Shown here: positions 18,043 through 27,285 of the stretch, in pieces
How the letters are laid out: each line of letters starts with the position of its first letter
Numbering within the stretch: the first letter of the stretch is position 1
Program-made: the position numbers and the translations under genes
Notes under the pieces: generated by a model
The model's input: only the letters and a program-made list of their open reading frames with translations
What the model was told of the DNA's origin: nothing
The model's database searches: none
Source of the DNA: Zobellia roscoffensis
GTDB taxonomy: Bacteria > Bacteroidota > Bacteroidia > Flavobacteriales > Flavobacteriaceae
Direction: 5' to 3'
Length of the DNA: 64,000 nt
Assembly: GCF_015330165.1 (NCBI RefSeq)
Contig: NZ_JADDXT010000002.1
Span: 742,504 to 806,503, forward strand

Positions 18043-18894
18043 TTACAATGTTGCTAATATTCCTTTTACGTACCCTATTGACTCCATCATACCTGGTAAC
18101 GGGTCATCCCCTTCTGCCTCATATTCCAAAGCCAAAGTTCCTTTATAATCTAATTTTGAAACTGTCTTTAGAAATGCAGGGAAATCAATGACACCACGAC
18201 CAATTATACAGGTTTTCCCATCGTGCTCTGCAGCTGTTACATCCTTTAGATGAATATCAAAAACCCGATCAAAAAACTCGGTTACATCTTGAGAAGGGTC
18301 TCTCTTAATACGCTGGGTATGTCCAATATCTACGCAAAGGCCCATACGCCTATCCCTATCTTTTATTTTAACATAGGCGCTTTCTGCACTAGGAAATATT
18401 TTATCGCCAGGGCCGTGGTTATGAATAGCTAATTTAATATCGTATGCCTTCACCTTTTCCTCTACATAATCCAAAAGATCATGAGTAGGTACACCCACAA
18501 TCATATCTAGTTCCGCCATTTTAGCATACTCAAAGGCTTGATCCACCTCTTCTTTACTTTTCATATAAATAACTCCAGCGCCATAGAAATCAACACCTTT
18601 CTCCTTACATTCCGCCACTGCACTTTTTATCGTGTGCGCACCCGAATCTAGCGGTAAATGCATGCTTTTAAAAGTAATCCGTTTTAAACCGCACCTTAGC
18701 GTCATATCTAAAGCCTTTTCTCTCGTAAACTCTCGCAGTGTATATGAGGCCACTCCAAGCTTCATATCGGATTTTAAAACATTTGTCTTCTCCCCTGTGG
18801 CAGCAGCATGTACCAAGCCAGGAAAAGTTAGCGCTCCAACTCCCAAAACTCCGGCAGATGTTCGCTTCAAAAAATTTCTTCTATTCGCTTTCAT
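18043..18894 (-). CDS. Sugar phosphate isomerase/epimerase-like TIM-barrel protein with Tat signal
   Basis: Xylose-isomerase-like AP-endonuclease-2 fold protein acting on sugars. The start is the ATG at 18894, which gives a twin-arginine signal (ANRRNFLKRTSAGVLG). The longer frame adds 19 polar residues that would bury the signal. Metal and substrate residues lie in IHNHGPGDK, CVDIGHTQR and DIHLKDVT, and ALEYEAEGDD near the end. The 283-residue protein is followed at 9 bases by the Gfo/Idh/MocA gene. The pair is probably a two-step periplasmic conversion of a keto-sugar or glycoside; this is inferred from context. Confidence 0.88.
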   Translation of the reverse strand: MKANRRNFLKRTSAGVLGVGALTFPGLVHAAATGEKTNVLKSDMKLGVASYTLREFTREKALDMTLRCGLKRITFKSMHLPLDSGAHTIKSAVAECKEKGVDFYGAGVIYMKSKEEVDQAFEYAKMAELDMIVGVPTHDLLDYVEEKVKAYDIKLAIHNHGPGDKIFPSAESAYVKIKDRDRRMGLCVDIGHTQRIKRDPSQDVTEFFDRVFDIHLKDVTAAEHDGKTCIIGRGVIDFPAFLKTVSKLDYKGTLALEYEAEGDDPLPGMMESIGYVKGILATL

Positions 18895-19256
18895 GAATTT
18901 GTTTTGTTTATCTCTTTGATTAAATTGGTTTTTGGTCTCATATGATAACACCGCCTAATCAGCATCTATTCTACTGTTTAAGTAGTCTTTATATTTTTAT
19001 ATTGAAAACTAGGTCCGGTTTATTTGAACAACACTGAACTCACTTTAACTATGCTTTTCCCGTCTTTAAGAATAATTCTTATTCAACACCCCAAGATTGC
19101 GAAAAAACTATATAAAGGCCACTAAATATATAACACTTTTAAATTTTCTGCAATGCAATAAGTAATACCTTAACATAACTACTCGTTTTTATGCAAAAAT
19201 ATAAACATCCAAAGTAGCTTATTTTACGTATTTTGAGTGACCACCAATATCACAAA
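18895..19256. other. Intergenic divergent promoter region, no gene seen
   Basis: This 362-base AT-rich stretch separates the minus-strand sugar isomerase gene from the plus-strand fumarylacetoacetase-family gene and should hold both promoters. I saw no convincing gene, RNA fold or operator. The open frames running into it from both sides lack family resemblance. Confidence 0.6.
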
Positions 19257-20468
19257 ATGAAATACATTGACTTGAACCACCTTATTCCCCAACTAGCGGA
19301 AACAGGTACATGGATAGGCAGGTGCACGGTACCTGCAAAAAAAGCATACAACGGTATAGCCGGACCACATGTAATATTGGCTAGAAAAGGAAACGTCTAT
19401 GACCTTTCTGAGTATTATACCTCCACCAGTGAGTTAATAAACAGTAAAAATCCCGTTGCCAGTTTAAAAGCGTTAACCGAGTTACCCCAACTTGGAAGTC
19501 TAACAGAAATCTTGAAAAACTCCCTTTATTTCAATCGAAACCCTAAGCTTCCCTATTTTATTGCTCCAAATGATATTCAAGCCATAAAAGCGTGCGGAGT
19601 AACCTTTATTAAAAGTTTACTGGAACGCGTCATTGAAGAGAAAGCCAAAGGAGATGCTCATATTGCTAATGATATACGCCAAACTATCTATGATTCCCTT
19701 GGTAAAGATTTAAGCAAAGTAGTAGCGGGGTCTCCCGAGACTGAAAAACTAAAAAAAGAACTCCAAGAAAAAGGGTTGTGGTCCCAATATCTTGAAGTAG
19801 GCATTGGCAAAGATGCCGAAGTTTTCTCAAAAGCCCAGCCTCTTTCCGCTATTGGGTTTGGTGCTGAAGTGGGCGTTTTAAAAAGTTCTAAATGGAACAA
19901 CCCTGAGCCAGAAATTGTTCTTGCCGTTTCTTCTTCAGGTAAAATTGTTGGTGCCACATTGGGCAACGATGTAAACCTTCGCGATTACGAAGGTAGGAGC
20001 GCCCTATTGCTGGGAGAAGCAAAAGACCAGAATGGATCATGCGCAATAGGGCCCATGTTTAGGTTGTTTGATGAGACTTTTTCCTTAGAGGATGTAAAAA
20101 ACTGCGAAGTAGATTTTGCCATGCAGGGGAAAGATAACTTCTCCACCTCCGGAAGCAATAAAATGAAGGAAATAAGCCGAACCCCAGAAAATCTGGTAAA
20201 TCAGGTGATTGGTAAAAACCATCAATACCCAGATGGATTGGTACTTTTCTTAGGTACTATGTTTGCTCCTACCGAGGATCGCAACAAAAAAGGATTAGGC
20301 TTTACGCATAAAAAAGGAGACCAAGTAAACATTTCATCCCCTCATTTAGGTACTCTCATAAATTGGGTAAATACGTGTGATAAAATTCCAAAATGGGAAT
20401 TTGGAATTGGCGCTTTTACAAACTATGTTTTACAAAGAAACTCAAAGAAGACCCAAGCCCAATCCTAG
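19257..20468 (+). CDS. Fumarylacetoacetate hydrolase (FAH) family protein
   Basis: The FAH fold handles C-C cleavage or dehydration of keto-acid substrates with a divalent metal. The start at 19257 (MKYIDLNHLI) is an ATG; a TTG eight codons upstream is less likely. The FAH core is visible in AIGFGAEVGVLKSS, EIVLAVSSSGKIVGATLGNDVNLRDYEG (abbreviated GNDVNLRDYEG), and the C-terminal GTLINWVN. The N-terminal part resembles the AraD1-type sugar-acid dehydratase group, so a sugar-acid role fits the neighbouring sugar enzymes better than tyrosine breakdown, though this is uncertain. Its 3' end overlaps the convergent sigma-factor gene by 27 bases. Confidence 0.82.
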   Translation: MKYIDLNHLIPQLAETGTWIGRCTVPAKKAYNGIAGPHVILARKGNVYDLSEYYTSTSELINSKNPVASLKALTELPQLGSLTEILKNSLYFNRNPKLPYFIAPNDIQAIKACGVTFIKSLLERVIEEKAKGDAHIANDIRQTIYDSLGKDLSKVVAGSPETEKLKKELQEKGLWSQYLEVGIGKDAEVFSKAQPLSAIGFGAEVGVLKSSKWNNPEPEIVLAVSSSGKIVGATLGNDVNLRDYEGRSALLLGEAKDQNGSCAIGPMFRLFDETFSLEDVKNCEVDFAMQGKDNFSTSGSNKMKEISRTPENLVNQVIGKNHQYPDGLVLFLGTMFAPTEDRNKKGLGFTHKKGDQVNISSPHLGTLINWVNTCDKIPKWEFGIGAFTNYVLQRNSKKTQAQS

Positions 20469-20993
20469 AAAAATTGTAGCGTGTTGTCTTAAAAAATGAA
20501 GTGCTTTGGACATTTGGTTTTCTACAGTCTTTATAGAAATACCCATATCCAAAGCAATCTGTTTGTATTTCTTATTTTCAAACTTGTTCTGTACAAAAAC
20601 CTCTTTACAACGTGGTGGTAATTGAGAGATAAGCACATTCAATTTTTCAATTTTCACATCAAGCCCTTCTCGTTCTAAAGCAGTATCGGCAATAACTTCC
20701 CATTTAATCTTATCCAGAGAATCAAAGTTTATTTTTTTGGTTCGAACGTGCTGTAAAAATTGATGATAACAGCATTTAAATAAATAACTTTTGACCGAGC
20801 CCTTTATGTGTAAATGAGCTCTTTTCTCCCAAAGGTTCACTAAAGCATCTTGAACAATATCTTCTGCTAAATACCGATTATCGCACATTTTAAAAATGTA
20901 ATTACATAACCAATCATAGTATTCAGAAAACAAATACTGGTACGCCTGGGCATTGCCGCTCTGCATTTTTTCTACCAGTTTTCGCTCGTTCAT
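20442..20993 (-). CDS. ECF RNA polymerase sigma factor, FecI-like
   Basis: The 183-residue protein has sigma region 2 (AYQYLFSEYYDWLCNYIF through YLAEDIVQDALVNLWEKR) and region 4 (LPPRCKEVFVQNKFEN, then YKQIALDMGISIKTVENQM). It is divergent from a FecR-type anti-sigma gene and a TonB-dependent receptor with an STN domain. By analogy with FecIRA, ligand binding at the receptor would release the sigma factor to activate this locus. The last 27 bases overlap the FAH gene on the other strand. Confidence 0.93.
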   Translation of the reverse strand: MNERKLVEKMQSGNAQAYQYLFSEYYDWLCNYIFKMCDNRYLAEDIVQDALVNLWEKRAHLHIKGSVKSYLFKCCYHQFLQHVRTKKINFDSLDKIKWEVIADTALEREGLDVKIEKLNVLISQLPPRCKEVFVQNKFENKKYKQIALDMGISIKTVENQMSKALHFLRQHATIFLGLGLGLL

Positions 20994-21088
20994 TCTGTAT
21001 AGTATTGCATCAAATTTAAATAAAAATCATTCATTCGTAGGGGTTTTTTGACAATTATGCATCATTAAGTTAAAAGGTGTAAGTATTT

Positions 21089-22261
21089 ATGAATTACGAT
21101 GAGCTAATTTCCAAATGGTTAAAAGGAAGCATTACTTCCGAAGAACGGGAACACCTAAACACCTGGGTATCTGAAAGTGATGCCAATTTAAATGCCTTTA
21201 AGAAGCAAATTAGGGAAGCTGAACAAGATAAGGCTGCATCTTTTGATTTTGAAAATGGTCTCTCTAGTTTCAACGCGAAAATTTCATCTAAAACACGAAA
21301 AAGGAAAAGACTTATTTTAGCTTTACCCTTTGCAGCTATAGTTGTAGGATTGGTATTTTTAGGCTTACAGATGACTGGACTGCTAGTTTCACCAAATAAA
21401 TTAGAGCAAGCCCCTTCTGAAGCCACAACTGTTCAAAAATTACACAAAAACATAACTATTACTTTGGCAGATGGAAGCACTAAAACACTTAACAGTACCG
21501 GCAACGAGGTTTTAACTGATGCTCAAGGAAATATTATAGCAGACAAAAGTATTGACGAACTAAGTTTTAATACAAAGAATAGTCCCAAATCTACAAGCGT
21601 AGTATACAACGAAATTTACATACCACACGGGCAAACTTTTAAAATTAGACTATCAGACGGAACTTCCGTTTGGCTCAATGCAGGTTCTAAACTAAAGTTC
21701 CCTACAAGTTTTAATAATGATTCCTTAACTACAAGAACCGTTTTTCTTGAAGGCGAAGGCTTTTTTGATGTCACCAAAAATAAAAAGAAACCATTTTTGG
21801 TCGTAACCCAAGGTCTTGAAGTAAAAGTTCTGGGTACTCAATTCAATCTTTCCTCTTATCAAACTGATAAAAATGTCTCAACCACACTCGTAGAAGGGAA
21901 AGTGACCATATCAGAGTCTAACAAGCCAGATAACGAGATAGAATTAACACCGAACTTCCAGGCAAATTATAAAAAATCTGAGAACAATTTTAGCAAAGCA
22001 AAAGTAGATACAGCTCTCTACACTGCTTGGATGGAGAATAAATTAATAATTGACAACCTCAAATTTTCCGAAATTCTTGTAAAGCTAGAAAGAGCTCATC
22101 AGGTAAAATTTTTAAATAGAGCTCAACATTTAAACAATGAAGTCTTTAAAGGAGAATTTGACAATGAAAGCATAGAAGCCATATTGCATACCATTTCTCT
22201 GAGCACACCATTTAAATATACTATTAACCAAAACACAATTACAATAGAAAGCAAAAGCTAA
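21089..22261 (+). CDS. FecR family anti-sigma factor with DUF4974
   Basis: Inner-membrane signal transducer between a TonB-dependent receptor and an ECF sigma factor. The cytoplasmic N-terminus (about 1-70) binds sigma. One membrane helix lies at about 73-93 (LILALPFAAIVVGLVFLGL). The periplasmic FecR domain includes IYIPHGQTFKIRLSDGTSVWLNAGS and FLEGEGFFDV, and the C-terminal DUF4974 part begins near LIIDNLKFSEILVKL. The 390-residue length is standard for Bacteroidetes. It sits 57 bases upstream of the receptor gene and 95 bases from the divergent sigma gene. Confidence 0.93.
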   Translation: MNYDELISKWLKGSITSEEREHLNTWVSESDANLNAFKKQIREAEQDKAASFDFENGLSSFNAKISSKTRKRKRLILALPFAAIVVGLVFLGLQMTGLLVSPNKLEQAPSEATTVQKLHKNITITLADGSTKTLNSTGNEVLTDAQGNIIADKSIDELSFNTKNSPKSTSVVYNEIYIPHGQTFKIRLSDGTSVWLNAGSKLKFPTSFNNDSLTTRTVFLEGEGFFDVTKNKKKPFLVVTQGLEVKVLGTQFNLSSYQTDKNVSTTLVEGKVTISESNKPDNEIELTPNFQANYKKSENNFSKAKVDTALYTAWMENKLIIDNLKFSEILVKLERAHQVKFLNRAQHLNNEVFKGEFDNESIEAILHTISLSTPFKYTINQNTITIESKS

Positions 22262-22318
22262 TTACAATTTTATATGAATAAGAACAACTAATTTTTAAAA
22301 ACCTAATACTCAAAGATC

Positions 22319-25276
22319 ATGAAAAAAACTCAAGAACACAGTGCCCAAGCTACTATGCGGCTAAAGCAAATAAACCTAAAAACCATGTTGAATTTACTTT
22401 CCGTATTCTTTCTTGTTTTTCAGGTAAGCGCAAATACTGCCTCTGAAAACAAAATAGAGCTGGACTATAAAAACACACCTCTAAAACAAATATTAAACGA
22501 GATAAAAACGCAAACCGATTACAGTTTTTTCTACAACACAAACGAGATAGACGACTCTAAAAAAATATCTTTCCATGCTAATGGTGAAATCATAGAACAG
22601 GTATTGACCAAACTTTCTGCTAAAGCATCCTTTGACTTTAAGATAAGTGGAAAGCAAATAGTACTAACAAAGAAATCCGAAACAACCGCATTGTCTCAAG
22701 AGCAAGAAATTCAAGGCACTGTAAAAGATGCTTCTGGCGAGCCACTTTCAGGAGCAAGTATCATTATAAAAGGTACCACTACCGGAGCTCAAACAGATTT
22801 TGATGGTAACTTCACCATAACTGCACCAGATAATTCCGCCATTCTAATAGTATCTTATATTGGCTATGAAACATTGGAAGTCGCCGTTGCCGGAAGAAGT
22901 TCTTTCAACATCACCTTAAAAGAGGCTGCTGCGCAACTAGATAATGTAGTTATTGTGGGTTCTAGAAATCCAAACAGAACCTCAACGGAAACCGCTACTG
23001 CCGTAGATGTAATTCCTATGGAAGATGTGGTTTCCAAAACGGGAAAAATTGAAGTAAATCAGTTGTTACAATACGCGGCACCATCTTTCAACGCAAATAA
23101 ACAATCTGGTTCTGATGGGGCTGATCATATTGACCCTGCTTCTTTACGTGGCTTAGGACCTGACCAAACTTTGGTTTTGATTAACGGTAAAAGAAGACAC
23201 CAATCTTCGCTTATTAACGTATTTGGTACGCGAGGTAGAGGTAATACTGGTACAGACCTTAATGCTATTCCTGCTTCCGCAATTAAAAGAATAGAAATTT
23301 TAAGGGATGGTGCTTCCGCACAATATGGTTCTGATGCCATTGCAGGTGTAATCAATATTGTATTAAAAGATAGAACGGATGAACTTTCTGGATCTATAAG
23401 CTACGGGGCTTACAATACAAATGCCAAAGGTGATTTCCCTGATGGTACTCCAAACACAGATGGTAATCGTTTAGATACCGATAGAGACGGGAACGCCATT
23501 GGTGATGACCAGAGTTTTGATGGTGGCTCTATAAAATTTGCTGCTAACTACGGGGTTAAGATTGGCGAAGAAGGCTATGCCAACTTCACTACAGAATATA
23601 TTGCCAAAAACAAAATACTTAGACCTGGTTTTGACTTTAGAAGAGGCTTTGGAGAAGCTGCCATTGACGGTTTCAATTTCTTCGGAAACATGAGCATTCC
23701 TGTTTCAGATAAAACTGAAATTTATGCTTTTGGAGGAAGAAACTACAGAGATACAGATGCTTTTGCATTTACCCGTAACAACCCAACAGAACGTAACGTA
23801 GTAAGTATTTATCCAAATGCTTTTACACCTAGAATTACTTCTAATATTATTGACAATTCCGTTGCCGTTGGTGTGCGAACTGAAATGGATAATGGCTGGA
23901 ACGTAGATATTAGTAATACTTACGGTAAAAACCTATTCCACTATTTCATTAAAGGCTCATTGAATGCCTCTCTTGAAGAAACATCTCCAACAGATTTTGA
24001 TGCAGGTGGACACAGCCTTAGCCAAAACGTTACCAATCTTGATATTTCTAAATTTTATGAAGATATCATGTCCGGTATGAACTTAGCTTTTGGTGCGGAA
24101 TACAAAACAGAAAATTTTGAGATTTTTGCAGGTGAAGCCACATCATACGGAACTTTTGATGTAGATGGTGCATTAATAACTAACCCAGCTACCCAAACGA
24201 TACCTACGGATCCAATTACAGGCAACCAAAGACCTGGTGGCTCTCAAGGCTTTCCTGGATACAGCCCCGATAACGAAATAGACAGAAGCCGTAGTAATGT
24301 TTCTCTTTATGGTGATTTAGAATTGGACGTTACCGAAAAATTCTTAGTAAGTGGCGCCGCACGTTTTGAATATTTCAGTGATTTTGGTAGTACTACCAAT
24401 GGAAAGTTAGCAGCAAGATACAAAGCAACTGAAAACTTCAATATTAGAGGTTCTGCAAGTTCTGGTTTTAGAGCTCCATCATTAGCTCAGATTTATTACA
24501 ACCTTAAATTCACCAACTTTATTGGTGGTGTAGCTTCGGAATCTTTATTATCTCCCAATAACAGTCCGGTTACCGCATCGTTTGGAATTGGCCCTTTAAA
24601 AGAAGAAAAAGCATTTAATGCTGCATTAGGTTTCACGGCTAAAGCCGGTAATTTTACCGCAACAGTAGACGGGTATTATATTAATATCAAAGACCGTATT
24701 GTACTAACAGGAGATTTTCCTGCACCACAAATTCCAAATGTTAACTCCGCTCAATTTTTTGTAAACGGTGTGGACACTCAGACTTCTGGTTTAGATGTTA
24801 TTTTATCATATAAAAACACGCTTTCTGAGGATAGCTCATTCAGTGCTACCTTCTTGGCCAATTTTAATGATATGAAAATCGATAACTTAAATAATGGAAG
24901 TTTAGATGAGAGCACGTTCTTTGGACCAAGAGATAAAGCTTTTTTATTGGCCTCTGCTCCAGACAGCAAACTAAATTTGAATCTTACTTATGATAAAAGT
25001 TGGTTTGATGCTGCGCTAAGCTTTACCCGTTTTAGCGAAATAGAATTGGTAGATTATGGTTTAGCAACCGATAGATATAGCGCCAAAACTGTGACCGATT
25101 TAAACTTTGGATTTGAACTTTCTGAAAGTTTAAAACTAAGTGTAGGCGGTAACAACTTATTTAATGTATATCCAGACCAACAAGATGCCGATTCAGATTC
25201 TGGCGGATATTGGGATGCCGTACAAATGGGCTTTGCAGGGTCTTATTACTATGCAAGACTTGCCTTTACTTTCTAA
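22319..25276 (+). CDS. TonB-dependent receptor with STN signalling domain
   Basis: The outer-membrane transporter of this FecIRA-like trio, 985 residues. Domains in order are a signal region (about 1-42), an STN domain (about 45-125, with LKQILNEIKTQTDYSFFY), a CarboxypepD_reg-like domain (about 130-215, GTVKDASGEPLSGASIIIKG), the plug (about 222-345, ending SAQYGSDAIAGVINIVL), and a barrel ending in YYARLAFTF. No SusD-like partner follows, so the ligand may be a siderophore, cofactor or small oligomer. A terminator comes 35 bases after the stop. The ligand cannot be assigned from sequence. Confidence 0.94.
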   Translation: MKKTQEHSAQATMRLKQINLKTMLNLLSVFFLVFQVSANTASENKIELDYKNTPLKQILNEIKTQTDYSFFYNTNEIDDSKKISFHANGEIIEQVLTKLSAKASFDFKISGKQIVLTKKSETTALSQEQEIQGTVKDASGEPLSGASIIIKGTTTGAQTDFDGNFTITAPDNSAILIVSYIGYETLEVAVAGRSSFNITLKEAAAQLDNVVIVGSRNPNRTSTETATAVDVIPMEDVVSKTGKIEVNQLLQYAAPSFNANKQSGSDGADHIDPASLRGLGPDQTLVLINGKRRHQSSLINVFGTRGRGNTGTDLNAIPASAIKRIEILRDGASAQYGSDAIAGVINIVLKDRTDELSGSISYGAYNTNAKGDFPDGTPNTDGNRLDTDRDGNAIGDDQSFDGGSIKFAANYGVKIGEEGYANFTTEYIAKNKILRPGFDFRRGFGEAAIDGFNFFGNMSIPVSDKTEIYAFGGRNYRDTDAFAFTRNNPTERNVVSIYPNAFTPRITSNIIDNSVAVGVRTEMDNGWNVDISNTYGKNLFHYFIKGSLNASLEETSPTDFDAGGHSLSQNVTNLDISKFYEDIMSGMNLAFGAEYKTENFEIFAGEATSYGTFDVDGALITNPATQTIPTDPITGNQRPGGSQGFPGYSPDNEIDRSRSNVSLYGDLELDVTEKFLVSGAARFEYFSDFGSTTNGKLAARYKATENFNIRGSASSGFRAPSLAQIYYNLKFTNFIGGVASESLLSPNNSPVTASFGIGPLKEEKAFNAALGFTAKAGNFTATVDGYYINIKDRIVLTGDFPAPQIPNVNSAQFFVNGVDTQTSGLDVILSYKNTLSEDSSFSATFLANFNDMKIDNLNNGSLDESTFFGPRDKAFLLASAPDSKLNLNLTYDKSWFDAALSFTRFSEIELVDYGLATDRYSAKTVTDLNFGFELSESLKLSVGGNNLFNVYPDQQDADSDSGGYWDAVQMGFAGSYYYARLAFTF

Positions 25277-25310
25277 AAAAACACTTATTGTTTGATTTAG
25301 CTAAGTGTCA

Positions 25311-25347
25311 AAAGCTACTCGACCACATGTCGAGTAGCTTTTTTTAT
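25311..25347 (+). terminator. Terminator after the TonB-dependent receptor
   Basis: A perfect 12-bp stem (AAAGCTACTCGA with TCGAGTAGCTTT) around a 7-base loop is followed by a T run on the plus strand. Confidence 0.93.
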
Positions 25348-25353
25348 TTATAT

Positions 25354-25385
25354 AAAAAAGTGCAAGCATTTTACGCTTGCACTTT
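25354..25385 (-). terminator. Terminator after the Old Yellow Enzyme gene
   Basis: A perfect 11-bp stem (AAAGTGCAAGC with GCTTGCACTTT) with a T run on the minus strand, about 50 bases past the stop of the flavin oxidoreductase gene. It is back to back with the plus-strand terminator of the receptor. Confidence 0.88.
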
Positions 25386-25435
25386 ATAAATGTAAACGGA
25401 TTACCGTTTTTACTCTCAAACTTTTTTATTGCTAA

Positions 25436-26518
25436 TTAGTTAGCTTTCTCTAGTGTAGGATAGGTTAAATAGCCTTCTTCACCAGAAGTATACATTGTTT
25501 CTTGATCTACTTCATTAAGGTCCGCTCCCTCTGCAATACGCTCAATTAGGTCAGGGTTTGAAATAAAAGGAAAACCTATTGACACTAAACTATCTTCGTT
25601 TTCAGAAACAATCTTTTCCGCACGCTCTAGGTCATAACCCAAACCGCCATTGTAAATTACAGTTCCGTTAAATGCTGCACCTAATTCTTGTAAATACCCT
25701 TCAGGAATTTTGGGCGACATGCCAGCCATATGCAAGTATGCTAAATTTAAACCGTTTAATTGCTCAACCAAATAGGCATAAGTTTCGCGCATGTCATCAA
25801 AAATAAGCATGTCGTTAAACTCGCTAAACGGAGAAATACGAATTCCGGTTTTATCGCTTCCAATAGCATTCGCAATTTTTGTTGCTATCTCAATTACAAA
25901 ACGCGTTCTGTTTTCCACAGAGCCGCCATACTTATCTGTTCTTTGGTTAGCACCTGTGTTAATAAACTGCTCTGCCAAATACCCGTTTGCGGCATGAATT
26001 TCAATTCCATCAAAACCTGCTTCTATGGCATTTTTGGCCGCCTGTACAAACTCTTCTTCTGCTTGTTCAATTTCGGCAAGGGTCATTGCACGCGGCGTGG
26101 TGTGTGCTTTTGGGCCTTCGCTCGTAAAAATTTCGCCAGCAGCCTGTATTGCCGATGGCGCAAGAACTTCGCCACCTTCCGGTAAATTTAATTGGTGTGC
26201 AATACGCCCTGTATGCATAATTTGGAGGAATATTTTTCCGTCGTTGGCATGTACTGCATCGGTAGTTTTTTTCCAGCCAGCAGTTTGTTCATCAGAATAG
26301 GCTCCAGGAATGTTGGGGTAACCTAATCCGTTTATAGAAGGCGAAGTGGCTTCTGTAATAATTAGTCCGGCACTGGCACGTAAACCATAATAAGTTGCCA
26401 TAATATCATTTGGAATATTGTCTATGGCACGAGAACGTGTCATAGGCGCCATAACCGCATGATTATTTAAACTAAGACTGTTGGACTTGAATGGAGATAA
26501 TAGCTTTGAATTTTTCAT
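25436..26518 (-). CDS. Old Yellow Enzyme family alkene reductase (NemA-like)
   Basis: FMN-dependent NAD(P)H reductase of activated alkenes and nitro compounds. The 360-residue TIM-barrel shows the N-terminal NHAVMAPMTRSRA block, the substrate-binding IEIHAANGYLAEQF and the following NQRTDKYGGSVENRTRF family signature, and a late phosphate-binding VSIGFPFISNPDL. It lies 11 bases after a peroxiredoxin-like gene and downstream of a TetR gene whose operator recurs in front of the pair. That arrangement suggests an electrophile or oxidant detoxification unit, like NemR-NemA. Confidence 0.93.
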   Translation of the reverse strand: MKNSKLLSPFKSNSLSLNNHAVMAPMTRSRAIDNIPNDIMATYYGLRASAGLIITEATSPSINGLGYPNIPGAYSDEQTAGWKKTTDAVHANDGKIFLQIMHTGRIAHQLNLPEGGEVLAPSAIQAAGEIFTSEGPKAHTTPRAMTLAEIEQAEEEFVQAAKNAIEAGFDGIEIHAANGYLAEQFINTGANQRTDKYGGSVENRTRFVIEIATKIANAIGSDKTGIRISPFSEFNDMLIFDDMRETYAYLVEQLNGLNLAYLHMAGMSPKIPEGYLQELGAAFNGTVIYNGGLGYDLERAEKIVSENEDSLVSIGFPFISNPDLIERIAEGADLNEVDQETMYTSGEEGYLTYPTLEKAN

Positions 26519-26529
26519 TTTTTTAATTC

Positions 26530-27192
26530 TTATGATGGATTAGAGGAAAGGAATTTTGTTATTTCAGCTGGTTCTGCCCTATTACGGTAGTCAGCATCTA
26601 AAAAGGCAAAAGCAATTGTTCCATCCTCATTAATGATATAAGTAGCTGCCAAAGGAAGTTCGTTTGAAGTATCTCCATTATATTCTTCCATACCAAAAGC
26701 GGCATTGTAACTAGTTGCTACGTCATCTGTTAGTTTGTAAACAATGCCATATGCTTTAGCAATTTTGTTTCCTAGATCGCTCAGTACTTCAAATTCCAAA
26801 TTGTGTTTTTCTGATGTACTCAAGGACTTGTCCGGCACTTCTGGGGTTAGAGCGATCAACGTTGCTCCGTTTGCTTTAAAATTGGGTAATTCTTGCTGAA
26901 GTTGACGCAAAGTTAAATTACAGAAAGGACACCATCCACCTCTGTACCAAGTCAAAATTACTTTCCCCTTTTTCAAGTAATCCTTTAATTCCACAGCACT
27001 TCCCAAGGCGTTATTCAAAGTGAAATTTGGTGCAGTATCACCTACATTTTTAGCGTTTTCTATAACTCCGCTATGCGCCACTGCATCAACACCCTCGTCA
27101 TATGTTTTTATAATTGAAGCATCTGCATTAGCCTCAAAGTTGTTTTTTATCTCGTCTAGTTGCGCTTGTAAATTTTGTTCTTTTATTTTCAT
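26530..27192 (-). CDS. Peroxiredoxin-like (AhpC/TSA) family protein
   Basis: Thioredoxin-fold redox protein. The active site is a CxxC pair, C88 and C91 in GGWCPFCNLTL, preceded by the GDTAPNFTLNNALG block typical of AhpC/TSA proteins. The GGWCPFCN form belongs to the peroxiredoxin-like branch found beside TetR and flavin reductases. At 220 residues it is complete, with a helical 45-residue N-terminal extension. It is the first gene of a pair with the Old Yellow Enzyme, and the TetR operator at 27252-27269 lies 60 bases upstream of its start. Confidence 0.9.
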   Translation of the reverse strand: MKIKEQNLQAQLDEIKNNFEANADASIIKTYDEGVDAVAHSGVIENAKNVGDTAPNFTLNNALGSAVELKDYLKKGKVILTWYRGGWCPFCNLTLRQLQQELPNFKANGATLIALTPEVPDKSLSTSEKHNLEFEVLSDLGNKIAKAYGIVYKLTDDVATSYNAAFGMEEYNGDTSNELPLAATYIINEDGTIAFAFLDADYRNRAEPAEITKFLSSNPS

Positions 27193-27251
27193 GTTTTTGT
27201 TTTTATAATTATTCTAGGTGTTACGTCCGTATTATTGCGGCTCAATCGTTT

Positions 27252-27269
27252 CTAAACAATCGGTTAGTT
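27252..27269. promoter_or_regulatory. Putative TetR operator copy 1, in front of the peroxiredoxin gene
   Basis: The 18 bases CTAAACAATCGGTTAGTT contain an imperfect dyad (CTAA-C-A/T-G-TTAG). They are identical to a second copy in front of the tetR gene. Location between the tetR stop and the peroxiredoxin start suggests that the pair has its own TetR-controlled promoter. Confidence 0.75.
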
Positions 27270-27285
27270 TTATATTAAAAAAAGG

